Below are positions 54,527-61,900 of a DNA stretch of 64,000 nucleotides, piece by piece (within the stretch, counting starts at the first letter, position 1; every line of letters starts with the position of its first letter). Origin of the DNA: Candidatus Peribacteria bacterium RIFOXYB1_FULL_54_35. GTDB taxonomy: Bacteria; Patescibacteriota; Gracilibacteria; Peribacterales; Peribacteraceae. Location of the stretch: assembly GCA_001787755.1 (NCBI GenBank), contig MFYJ01000014.1, forward strand, positions 108,252 through 172,251. Reading direction: 5' to 3'. Under the pieces are notes generated by a model. It saw only the letters and a program-made list of their open reading frames with translations. It had not been told where the DNA came from and made no database searches. The position numbers and the translations under genes are program-made.

Positions 54527-55822
54527 ATGACACAGAAACCTTCCGCAGATGCACCACTGGCCTACCGCATGCGCCCGTGCACTCTGGATGAGTTCGTGGG
54601 ACAGCAGAGTATTGTGGGGCCGGGCACGCCATTTCGCCTGGCGATAGAGAAAGATTCCCTGCAATCCGTCATCCTTGCCGGCCCTCCCGGCACAGGGAAG
54701 ACCACGCTTGCCATGGTGATCGCAGAAGTGACACAGGCGCGCTTTACGAAGCTCAATGCCGTGATGAGCGGCGTGAAGGACCTGCGCGCGGTCTGCACGG
54801 ATGCGGAGCAGCTCTTCACTTCCCTTCACCAACGCACGGTTCTCTTCATCGATGAAATCCACCGCTTTAATAAATCACAGCAGGATGCACTGCTGCCCTA
54901 CGTGGAGAGCGGCGTGGTCATCCTCATCGGCGCGACGACGGAAAACCCCTACTTTGGGGTGAATGCAGCGCTGGTGTCCCGTTCGCATGTGTACCTGCTC
55001 ACACCGCTCACAGTGGAACAGATCGTCACTATTCTCGAGAGGGCGCTCTCTGATGAGAGGGGCTACGGCGGAAACATCCGCATGTCGAAGGAGGCGGTGG
55101 AGCACCTGGCGACGATTGCTGGCGGTGATGCGCGCATCGCGCTCAATTGTCTGGAACTTGCAGTTCTCACCATCGGGAAAAACATCTCTCTCACTCAGGC
55201 GCAGAAGATTTTTGAGAAGCGCAGCCAGCGGTACGACAAGAGCGGAGAGGATCACTACAACACCATCTCTGCATTCATTAAGAGTATGCGCGGGAGTGAT
55301 GCAGATGCGGCACTTGTCTGGCTTTTTAAGATGCTCGAGAGCGGGGAGGACCCGAGGTTCCTCTTCCGGCGCATGACCATATTTGCCAGTGAAGATATCG
55401 GAAACGCAGACCCTCGTGCGCTTGTGGTGGTCGTGAGCGCCTGGCAGGCATTTGAATTCGTGGGATTGCCGGAGGGTGAGTACTTCCTCGCGCACGCGTG
55501 CATCTACCTGTCACAGGCACCCAAGAGCAATGCAGTGAAGCGTGCCATGGACAACGTGCGGCATTTTGTGCAGACGGCGCGCTCGCTCGAGGTGCCGCTG
55601 CACCTGCGCAATGCGCCGGTGAAAGGTATGCAGGAGCAGGGGTACGGCGAGGGATACCTGTATCCCCACGACGAAGAGGAGGGAGTCGTCCCCGGGCACT
55701 ATTTCCCGGCAGGGGCGCAGCCGCAGGATTTCTATCTCCCTTCGGATCACGGAGAGGAGAAAGGAGTGGCAGAACGCGTACGGAAGGCCAAAGCCATCAT
55801 CAGGACAGTGGAGGGACGATGA
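54527..55822 (+). CDS. rarA: Replication-associated recombination protein A (MgsA/RarA/WRNIP1)
   Basis: 431 residues from ATG 54527; an ATG at 54512 overlaps a TATGAT box that probably serves as -10, so the later start is preferred. AAA+ ATPase of the clamp-loader clade: LDEFVGQQ, Walker A GPPGTGK-TTL, Walker B LFIDEIHRF, sensor TTENPYF, arginine-finger region ALVSRSHV. The C-terminal tetramerisation domain has MRGSDADAALVWL, EDIGNADPRAL and YLYPHD. It acts at stalled replication forks. Confidence 0.95.
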   Translation: MTQKPSADAPLAYRMRPCTLDEFVGQQSIVGPGTPFRLAIEKDSLQSVILAGPPGTGKTTLAMVIAEVTQARFTKLNAVMSGVKDLRAVCTDAEQLFTSLHQRTVLFIDEIHRFNKSQQDALLPYVESGVVILIGATTENPYFGVNAALVSRSHVYLLTPLTVEQIVTILERALSDERGYGGNIRMSKEAVEHLATIAGGDARIALNCLELAVLTIGKNISLTQAQKIFEKRSQRYDKSGEDHYNTISAFIKSMRGSDADAALVWLFKMLESGEDPRFLFRRMTIFASEDIGNADPRALVVVVSAWQAFEFVGLPEGEYFLAHACIYLSQAPKSNAVKRAMDNVRHFVQTARSLEVPLHLRNAPVKGMQEQGYGEGYLYPHDEEEGVVPGHYFPAGAQPQDFYLPSDHGEEKGVAERVRKAKAIIRTVEGR

Positions 55823-55925
55823 GTGGTATGTGGAATGTCGTATGTCGTATATGGGGATGTTTCTCTTGGGTTTTTCCCTTTGTATCTTCTCCCGACGTAC
55901 GACATTCCATATTCCACATACGATG
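55823..55925. repeat. Inverted word array (GTATGTGGAATGTCG) after rarA
   Basis: Directly after the rarA TGA: GTGGTATGTGGAATGTCGTA then TGTCGTATATGG. The facing arm CGACGTACGACATTCC continues as ATATTCCACATACG. Same class as 39150 and 46930. Confidence 0.8.
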
Positions 55926-55960
55926 GTTTTTTCTGCCATCGAATGGCGGCAGACTGTACA

Positions 55961-56440
55961 ATGCGCTTCGTGATTTCCACTCTGCACATCATCTACGCAT
56001 CCACGAGCGGGCATACGGAGTACGTGGTGGGTGTATTGAAGGATTTTCTCTCAAAGAAGGTGCCGGGTCTCGCGGTGGAGGTACAGACTGCTGAGAGCGC
56101 GAAGCCGGGAGATCTCCTCAGGGGAGATGTGCTCATCCTCGCTTCGGGCACCTGGAACATCGCAGGAACGGAGGGGCAGATGAATCCCCACATGTACGAG
56201 TACCTTCTCAAAGAGGCGAAGGATATGGATCTTTCCGGGAAGAAGGTGGGTATCATTGCTCTCGGCGATTCCCGCTACTACTACACGTCCCGTGCGGGCG
56301 AGCACCTGCGGAATTACGTGCAGTCCCACGGCGGCAGCGTGCTCGGCGTTCCGCTCACCGTCATCAACGAGCCGTACGGTCAGGAGGAGCGGGTGGAGAA
56401 GTGGGGGGAGAAATTTTTCAACCAGCTTTCAGATCTCTAA
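55961..56440 (+). CDS. Flavodoxin-like protein
   Basis: ~159 residues. FMN phosphate loop IIYASTSGHTEY, then GTWNIAGTEGQM and ALGDSRYYYTSRA corresponding to the isoalloxazine loops. A small electron carrier, encoded directly before the 2-oxoacid oxidoreductase, so probably its electron acceptor. A TACAAT box (55957-55962) overlaps the ATG. If it is the promoter, the mRNA would start at about the GTG at 55970, which would then be a leaderless start. The longer upstream frame is translated word array. Confidence 0.88.
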   Translation: MRFVISTLHIIYASTSGHTEYVVGVLKDFLSKKVPGLAVEVQTAESAKPGDLLRGDVLILASGTWNIAGTEGQMNPHMYEYLLKEAKDMDLSGKKVGIIALGDSRYYYTSRAGEHLRNYVQSHGGSVLGVPLTVINEPYGQEERVEKWGEKFFNQLSDL

Positions 56441-56481
56441 ATGGCACGCGTCTCACTCAAAGTCACCGGCGCACAGGGTCA
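56441..56481 (+). pseudogene. Displaced copy of the 2-oxoacid oxidoreductase gene start
   Basis: Encodes MARVSLKVTGAQG-His, against MSRVSLKVTGAQG at the real start 56559. Seven of 41 bases differ, yet only one residue in 13 changes (Ala/Ser); Arg CGC/AGA, Ser TCA/TCG and Lys AAA/AAG are synonymous. It begins immediately after the flavodoxin TAA, the natural operon position. Confidence 0.8.
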
Positions 56482-56536
56482 TACTTCGACTCCACTTCGG
56501 CTGTGCTCAGTGCAGGCGCTCAGCATGACCCTGTGC
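56471..56536. repeat. Nested core palindrome inserted at the gene start
   Basis: Arms GCACAGGGTCATACT (56471-56485) / AGCATGACCCTGTGC (56522-56536) pair over 15 bases with one mismatch, and the left arm is gene-derived sequence. Between them is a complete smaller palindrome CACT..AGTG with GAGCACAGCCGA core (56493-56512). One element therefore sits inside another. Confidence 0.8.
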
Positions 56537-56558
56537 CTCAGTCATTCTTCCTCTCCTC

Positions 56559-58313
56559 ATGTCTAGAGTCTCGCTCAAGGTCACCGGCGCACAGGGTCAG
56601 GGTGTGAATTCTGTCGGGGAGATCTGCGGCAAAGGGCTCAAGCGCGCGGGGTACTGCGTGTTCGGGTACCGCGAGTACATGTCCCTCATCAAGGGCGGGC
56701 ACTCCAGCTACCAGCTCGATATCTCAAACGAGAAGATCGAGAGCACGGAAACGAGGGCGGACATCGTGATGAACTTCGACCACCACGGTCTCGTTGAGAA
56801 TTTCTACGACGTAAAGGACGGGGGCATCCTTTTGCACCAGACTCCCATGTGGAAGTTCACGGAAGAGCAGCAGAAGTTCTTAAAGGAGCATGCGGTCACC
56901 GTCGTCTACCTTCCCGTGGAGGAAGTGCTCAGGAAGCTCCGTGCCGGCCCCATCCTCGGGAACATTTTTGTCACTGCTGTGGTCTGGGCGCTGCTCGGGC
57001 AGGGGGCGGATGCCCTCAAGGAGCTTGTTCGCGAGCAGTTCGGGCACAAAGGCGAGGAGATCATCCGGAAGAATTTCGAGGTGATCGATGAGGCTGTGGC
57101 CTACATCTCCCGGCAGGAGGCTGTACATCCTCTCGCGCTCATGAAACCTGATGTGAAGTGGCGTAATCACCTCTACCTCACCGGGAGCCAGGCCATGGGG
57201 CTCGGCATCATCCACGCCGGGTGCCGTCTGTACGCGAGTTATCCCATGACACCTGCTTCCCCGCTGCTCACGTACATCGCGGACATGCAGAACAAAACAG
57301 GCATGGTCATCAAGCAGGCGGAGGACGAGATCACCGCCGCGCAGGTTGTGAGCGGGGCGATGCTGATGGGAACGCGCGCCGCGACCGCGACTTCCGGCGG
57401 GGGGTTCGACCTCATGACAGAAACGCTCTCTTTGAACGGGCTCCTGGAAAATCCATTTGTGGTGTTCCTCTTCCAGCGTCCCGGGCCGGCGACCGGGCTC
57501 CCCACCTGGACGGCACAGGGCGACCTGCTGCTTGCGACCGGGTGTGCGCACGGGGAGTTCCCGCGGCTTGTGATGGCCGTGAGCGGCAGCCAGGATGCAT
57601 TCGATCTCATGCCGGAAGTTTTCAACTACGCCGAAGAATTCCAGACAGTGGTCATTGTTCTCTCGGACAAGCAGATTGCCGAAGGGCTCTCCACGCAGTC
57701 ACCGTACGACCAGAAGAGAGCGGAGATCCGCAGAGGCAAGCTCATCACCAGTCCCAAAGCGCTCGCCAAACTCACCGCTGCGGACCGCTACGATCCTAAG
57801 GCGGTCGACGGCCTCTCTCCGCGGTGGTTACCGGGGACGGAGGCTGCGACGTTCTCTTCTCAGGGGGATGAGCATGATGCGGAGGGGCGTGTGAACGAGA
57901 GTGGGCCGAATGCGGCGGAGCAGATGGAGAAACGCATGGCCAAGATGGATGCGCTCAGAAAGGCGCTCCCGGAGCCGGAACTCTACGGCAGCCAGAATCC
58001 GCGGGTGCTCGTGGTGAGCTGGGGGAGTAACCGCGGCCCTTTGAGCGACGTGATCAAGAGCGATGCATTCATCGGTCGCAAGGTCAGCTACCTGCACTAC
58101 TCGTACCTCTGGCCGCTCAGGACCGAGAAGCTCATGAAGCTTGCGGAGAGAGCAGAGAAGACAGTGCTTGTGGAGTGTAACTACCAGGGGCAGCTCGGCA
58201 TGCTGATTGCGCAGGAGTGCGGGCTCCGCTTCGACCACCGCATTCTCAAGTACGATGGACGGCCCATGTTCTACGATGAACTCTTTGAACAGCTCACCGC
58301 TCTTCTCCCATGA
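56559..58313 (+). CDS. korA: 2-oxoacid:acceptor oxidoreductase, fused gamma-alpha subunit (KorA type)
   Basis: 584 residues. Residues 1-185 are the gamma domain (TGAQGQGVNSVGE.. YREYMSLIKGGHSS). The alpha part has GSQAMGLGIIHAGCRLYASYPMTPAS, then the QAEDEITAAQVVSGA and TATSGGGFDLMTE blocks that bind the TPP pyrimidine side. The C-terminal domain II follows. With KorB it oxidises a 2-oxoacid (2-oxoglutarate, pyruvate or branched-chain) to acyl-CoA, passing electrons to ferredoxin/flavodoxin. ATGA overlap with korB. Substrate is not determinable by eye. Confidence 0.92.
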   Translation: MSRVSLKVTGAQGQGVNSVGEICGKGLKRAGYCVFGYREYMSLIKGGHSSYQLDISNEKIESTETRADIVMNFDHHGLVENFYDVKDGGILLHQTPMWKFTEEQQKFLKEHAVTVVYLPVEEVLRKLRAGPILGNIFVTAVVWALLGQGADALKELVREQFGHKGEEIIRKNFEVIDEAVAYISRQEAVHPLALMKPDVKWRNHLYLTGSQAMGLGIIHAGCRLYASYPMTPASPLLTYIADMQNKTGMVIKQAEDEITAAQVVSGAMLMGTRAATATSGGGFDLMTETLSLNGLLENPFVVFLFQRPGPATGLPTWTAQGDLLLATGCAHGEFPRLVMAVSGSQDAFDLMPEVFNYAEEFQTVVIVLSDKQIAEGLSTQSPYDQKRAEIRRGKLITSPKALAKLTAADRYDPKAVDGLSPRWLPGTEAATFSSQGDEHDAEGRVNESGPNAAEQMEKRMAKMDALRKALPEPELYGSQNPRVLVVSWGSNRGPLSDVIKSDAFIGRKVSYLHYSYLWPLRTEKLMKLAERAEKTVLVECNYQGQLGMLIAQECGLRFDHRILKYDGRPMFYDELFEQLTALLP

Positions 58314-59194
58314 GCATCCCACTCGATACCTCAGGCCCCTTCATGAAGGATTACGCCACGGAAACGCTCTGCACGTGGTGCGATAACTGCGGGGACTACG
58401 GCATCTGGACCGCCATCAAGCAGGCACTTACGGAGCTCAGGCTGCATCCGTGGCAGGTGCTGCTCTGCTACGACGTGGGGTGCCACGGGAATATGTCCGA
58501 CAAGATCACGGCCTACACGTTCCACGGCCTCCACGGCCGGGTGATCCCCTTCGCTGCGGGTGCGAAGCTCGCCAATCCTCGTGTGCCTGTCATGGCATTC
58601 GGCGGCGACGGCGCAAGCTTCTCCGAAGGAGTGGGGCATCTCGTCCACGCCATCCGCAGCAACTATCCCATTGTCTTCGTGCTCCACAACAATGCGAACT
58701 ACGGGCTCACCACGGGGCAGGCGAGCGCGCTCACCTGGCAGGGCCAGTCCATGAACAGTTCCCCCAACGGCATTCCCGAGCGCACGCTCCCCTCCATGGA
58801 TTTCGTGTTCTCGCTGGAGCCCACTTTCGTGGCCCGCAGCTTCTCGGGGGATATTCCGCAGATGACGGAGATCTTCAAAACCGCCATCGGCCACCGGGGG
58901 TTTGCTTACGTAGACATTCTGCAGTCGTGCCCCACCTACAACAAGTTCGCCACGCACAAGTATCTCCTGGAGCACTGCAAGCCCGTTGGTCCGGATCACG
59001 ACACTTCCGATTTCAAGAAGGCACGGGCAATTGCGGTGGATACCTCCAAGCACATTTTTACCGGGCTTCTGTACCAGAACAAAGATGTGCCGAGTTACTA
59101 CGAGCAGCTGAAAGCAAGGCAGGGGCTCAAGACCACTGCGGTGGAAGAGGTAAAGAAGATAGATGTGAGCGAGTGGATGAAAGAGTTTGTGTGA
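58310..59194 (+). CDS. korB: 2-oxoacid:acceptor oxidoreductase, beta subunit (KorB type)
   Basis: 294 residues. N-terminal TLCTWCDNCGDYGIW supplies Cys ligands for the [4Fe-4S] cluster. YDVGCHGNMSDK follows, and the TPP-binding motif AFGGDGASFSEG.. ends in HNNANYGLTTGQ. A further Cys in LQSCPTYN fits the fourth ligand. Partner of the gamma-alpha protein; no separate ferredoxin-like delta subunit is present. The set flavodoxin-KorA-KorB forms one unit. Confidence 0.93.
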   Translation: MSIPLDTSGPFMKDYATETLCTWCDNCGDYGIWTAIKQALTELRLHPWQVLLCYDVGCHGNMSDKITAYTFHGLHGRVIPFAAGAKLANPRVPVMAFGGDGASFSEGVGHLVHAIRSNYPIVFVLHNNANYGLTTGQASALTWQGQSMNSSPNGIPERTLPSMDFVFSLEPTFVARSFSGDIPQMTEIFKTAIGHRGFAYVDILQSCPTYNKFATHKYLLEHCKPVGPDHDTSDFKKARAIAVDTSKHIFTGLLYQNKDVPSYYEQLKARQGLKTTAVEEVKKIDVSEWMKEFV

Positions 59195-59224
59195 GGAAAG
59201 ACTACTCCAGCCCGATCACCTCTA

Positions 59225-59764
59225 TTAGGCGTGTCTGTTTGGATTCTCCAGATACGCATCACCGGAGAAGTTCATGGCCAGGTACTCGCTCGCGAAATCG
59301 GTGTACGTCGCATCGTGGTGCATGTCCTGATCCAGCCAGAGGCGCGTGAACTCCGTCACATCCACCGCGCCGTCGTATCCGTTCTCTTTGTTCTGCACTG
59401 CTCCATTCTTCACAATTTTATACGTCCAGTGCAGGTGCGGGCCGCTGCTCTCCCCGGAGTTGCCGCTCTTGCCTATAGGATCGCCCTGGAAGACCGCCTG
59501 TCCATTGCTTACCGAGACTTCCGAGAGGTGTGCGAGGAATGATTTCCGTTTCACATCGGTAATAATCAAATGCATTCCGTACCCAGAAGCTCCGTCATTC
59601 ACCACCGTTGCCGTGCCGTCGTGCGGTGCGTACACGGTTGTTCCTGTGCTCACACCGAAGTCGATCCCATTGTGGCCTGCAAGATTCCACGCACTGTATG
59701 TTTCCGGGTTCTGCCCGAAGCCCTGGGTAATGAGCGGTGTGCCGGGAAGGGGGGAGAAGATCAT
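59225..59764 (-). CDS. LytM/M23-type metallopeptidase without signal peptide
   Basis: 179 residues. GHNGIDFGVSTGT gives the first zinc ligands (His-x3-Asp) and SGPHLHWTY the HxH motif, with HLSEVSV between, so the active site is complete. No signal peptide, transmembrane helix or extra binding domain; the C-terminal ~55 residues are unique. It could be an endolysin-like enzyme or be secreted by an unknown route. Its start overlaps the GT2 stop in an ATGA (59761-59764), so it is co-translated with a glycosyltransferase. Confidence 0.88.
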   Translation of the reverse strand: MIFSPLPGTPLITQGFGQNPETYSAWNLAGHNGIDFGVSTGTTVYAPHDGTATVVNDGASGYGMHLIITDVKRKSFLAHLSEVSVSNGQAVFQGDPIGKSGNSGESSGPHLHWTYKIVKNGAVQNKENGYDGAVDVTEFTRLWLDQDMHHDATYTDFASEYLAMNFSGDAYLENPNRHA

Positions 59765-60726
59765 CCTCTATAGAGTAAGGCGCTCATGCTTGCTCTTGCA
59801 ACAAGCAATGGGTGCCTGAGACAAAACTTTTTAAACGCAGAACCCCCGCTCCCTTTTATAGGAACCGCTTCGTGCTTCTTCATCCGGTTGAAGTACTTTC
59901 TGGCCATGGTCGTGAGAGCCCTGTTCCGTGCCGCGACGGCTTCCTTTCTCACAGGGCCCGATGGCAGCGATGCAATGAGCCCCTGGAAGCACCGCAGCCG
60001 GTCGAAGATGCCCGCGCCGGATTCCGCATTCCTCGCGCTCGCCGCGGCCGGGTGCACGCGGAAGGAGCCGATATCCTCCTTGAGGTAGTACCAGTCGCTC
60101 TTCTGCAGGCAGCGGATCCAGTATTCCACGTCCACGAACTGCGGCATGTCCTCATTGAACGGACCGACAGACTGGAGGAGCGTTCTCCGGAACATCACGA
60201 AGGGTGGCTCGCCGATCACATTCGGGACGAGCTCGTTACGTATCCACCACAGGAGGAATGCATTTCCTCTGTGCAGGCCTGCCTCGAGGTGCTTCTTCTT
60301 GTACTCACGCAGTTCCCTGTAGAGGGTGCGGTTCTCCATATTCCCTTCGAAGAGGTAGATGTGGTCTAGGGAAACGAAGCCGACAGAGGGATTCTTCTCC
60401 AGTATCTGTATTCCTCTTTCGAGATGTGTCTTCCCCCAGAGATCATCCTGGAAGAGGAGCTGCACGTAGGGTGCAGTAGCTTTTCGGATGCAGGCATTCC
60501 AGTTGCCGCCGATGCCGAGATTCTTCTCGCTCCGTGCAAATGTGATGCGCGGATCTTCCAGGTAGTGAGCGATCATACTCTTCACATTTTTCTTCGATGC
60601 ATCGTCATGAATGAGGAGTGACCAGCGGGGTTCTGTCTGTGCGAGCAGTGAGTCCAGAGCTTCCGCAAGTTGCTGCGGATGCGGCTCGTAGGTCGGCATG
60701 AAAACATTGATGATCGGCGTGTCCAT
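59761..60726 (-). CDS. Glycosyltransferase family 2
   Basis: 321 residues: VFMPTYEPHPQQL, LLIHDDASKK, SEKNLGIGGNWN and the metal motif LLFQDDLWG, a normal GT-A sequence of the type that elongates polysaccharides. The C-terminus is basic. Divergent from trmD, with a TATACT box of trmD between them. Confidence 0.88.
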   Translation of the reverse strand: MDTPIINVFMPTYEPHPQQLAEALDSLLAQTEPRWSLLIHDDASKKNVKSMIAHYLEDPRITFARSEKNLGIGGNWNACIRKATAPYVQLLFQDDLWGKTHLERGIQILEKNPSVGFVSLDHIYLFEGNMENRTLYRELREYKKKHLEAGLHRGNAFLLWWIRNELVPNVIGEPPFVMFRRTLLQSVGPFNEDMPQFVDVEYWIRCLQKSDWYYLKEDIGSFRVHPAAASARNAESGAGIFDRLRCFQGLIASLPSGPVRKEAVAARNRALTTMARKYFNRMKKHEAVPIKGSGGSAFKKFCLRHPLLVARASMSALLYRG

Positions 60727-60754
60727 CTGCGGCTACAGGGTATACTGGATGCCA

Positions 60755-61480
60755 ATGCGAATCGACGTGATTACGCTGTTTCCGGGAATGTTCGAAGGGC
60801 CTCTTACCGAGAGTATTCTCCAGCGTGCCCGTGATGCGGATCTGCTGGATCTCCATTTCCACGATCTACGGGAGTTTGGGCTCGGGGAGTACCGGCAGGT
60901 AGATGATAAGCCGTACGGGGGCGGGGTGGGCATGGTGATGCGGGCGGATGTCGTCGTGAGCGCGATCGAAAGTGTCATGAAGGAAGGGCAGAGTGGTTCG
61001 TTTCTTGCCCGCTCGCTCGCTTGTTTGAAACGAGCAACGGGGAAGCGGGGCAGCGACAAGTCTTCTCCGTATCGCATCTACCTCTCTGCCCGTGGTGAGG
61101 TGCTCACGCAGCCGAAGGTGGAGAAGATCGCGTCCGAGCATGACTGGCTCATCCTCCTCTGCGGGCACTACGAGGGCGTGGACCAGCGTGTAATGGAGGG
61201 AGGATGGATAGATGAAGAAATCAGCATCGGAGAATATGTGCTCACCGGAGGGGAGCTCCCCGCTATGGTGCTCATCGATGCCGTTGCCAGGCACATTCCT
61301 GGTGTGCTCGGGAAGGACGAGTCTGCGGCGGAAGAGAGCTTCTCACCGAGCATCGGCCGCAAGAAGGAGTACCCCCACTACACGCGTCCGGAGGAGTCCC
61401 GCGGCCTCAAGGTTCCCAATGTGCTTGTCTCCGGCCATCACGCGGAGATAGAGAAGTGGCGGAGGAAGCAGCTTTATTAG
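60755..61480 (+). CDS. trmD: tRNA (guanine37-N1)-methyltransferase, with in-frame palindrome insert
   Basis: ~241 residues from ATG 60755 (MRIDVITLFPGMF), 10 bases after a TATACT box. SPOUT-knot motifs: VDDKPYGGGVGM, LCGHYEGVDQRV, IGEYVLTGGELPAM and HYTRPEE. The C-terminal domain is shortened after HAEIEKWRRKQL. Compared with E. coli TrmD, about 20 extra residues (ending GKRGSDKSS) lie between SVMKEG and YRIYLSARGE. They are encoded by a palindromic segment at 61005-61052 that keeps the frame. Confidence 0.95.
   Translation: MRIDVITLFPGMFEGPLTESILQRARDADLLDLHFHDLREFGLGEYRQVDDKPYGGGVGMVMRADVVVSAIESVMKEGQSGSFLARSLACLKRATGKRGSDKSSPYRIYLSARGEVLTQPKVEKIASEHDWLILLCGHYEGVDQRVMEGGWIDEEISIGEYVLTGGELPAMVLIDAVARHIPGVLGKDESAAEESFSPSIGRKKEYPHYTRPEESRGLKVPNVLVSGHHAEIEKWRRKQLY
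61005..61052. repeat. Palindromic segment inside trmD
   Basis: TGCCCGCT (61006) / AGCGGGGCA (61044-61052) enclose GCTCGCTTGTTTG-AAACGAGC, the same AACGAG word as the 19944 array. Length is a multiple of three, so trmD stays open. Confidence 0.65.
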
Positions 61481-61516
61481 CTTCGTTAGCTTCATTAGCT
61501 TTGTTAGCTTCGTTAG
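61478..61516. repeat. Word array (TTAGCTTCG) seeded by the trmD stop
   Basis: TTATTAGCTTCGTTAGCTTC continues ATTAGCTTTGTTAGCTTCGTTAG. The TAG stop (61478-61480) is in the first unit. Confidence 0.75.
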
Positions 61517-61525
61517 TATGTGTAC

Positions 61526-61801
61526 ATGTTTGATAGCTTGATTGCTGAACTAGCTGAGAAGGGGATTGTCCGCTTCTTTGTCCGCGCACGGCCGGGTGCC
61601 CAAAGGACAGAAGCCACGGAGAAGATGGATGACGAGAGCATCAAAATTTCTGTCGCCGCGCCGCCGGAAGGCGGCAAAGCGAATGCTGCACTCATCAAAT
61701 TCCTTGCAAAGGAATTCACTGTTCCTGCAGCGAACGTGAAGATTGTTTCCGGGAAGACGGCCAGGATGAAACTAGTCCAGATTCGCTTGTTAGGTTTATA
61801 G
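61526..61801 (+). CDS. DUF167 (YggU-like) family protein
   Basis: 91 residues from ATG 61526; a GTG two codons earlier is less likely. FVRARPGAQRTE, KISVAAPPEGGKANAALIKFL and VKIVSGKTARMK match the DUF167 fold at normal length. Cytosolic, function unknown. It sits between two TTAGC word arrays, and its stop TATAG begins the second. Confidence 0.9.
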   Translation: MFDSLIAELAEKGIVRFFVRARPGAQRTEATEKMDDESIKISVAAPPEGGKANAALIKFLAKEFTVPAANVKIVSGKTARMKLVQIRLLGL

Positions 61802-61900
61802 CTGCATTAGCTTCATTAGGGATTTGGATCTTGGATTTGCGATTTTGAGGCTCACTAACAGTGCTAATGCAGCTAAAGAAGCTAATGAGCTAACAAGCTA
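61796..61900. repeat. Inverted word array (TTAGCTTCATTAGC) between convergent stops
   Basis: The left arm TATAGCTGCATTAGCTTCAT starts at the DUF167 stop. A spacer of GGATTTGGATCTTGGATTTG words follows. Read on the minus strand, the DsbA-like gene ends GGGATTAGCTTGTTAGCTC and continues ATTAGCTTCTTTAGCTGCA. Both stops are units of the palindrome. Confidence 0.8.
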
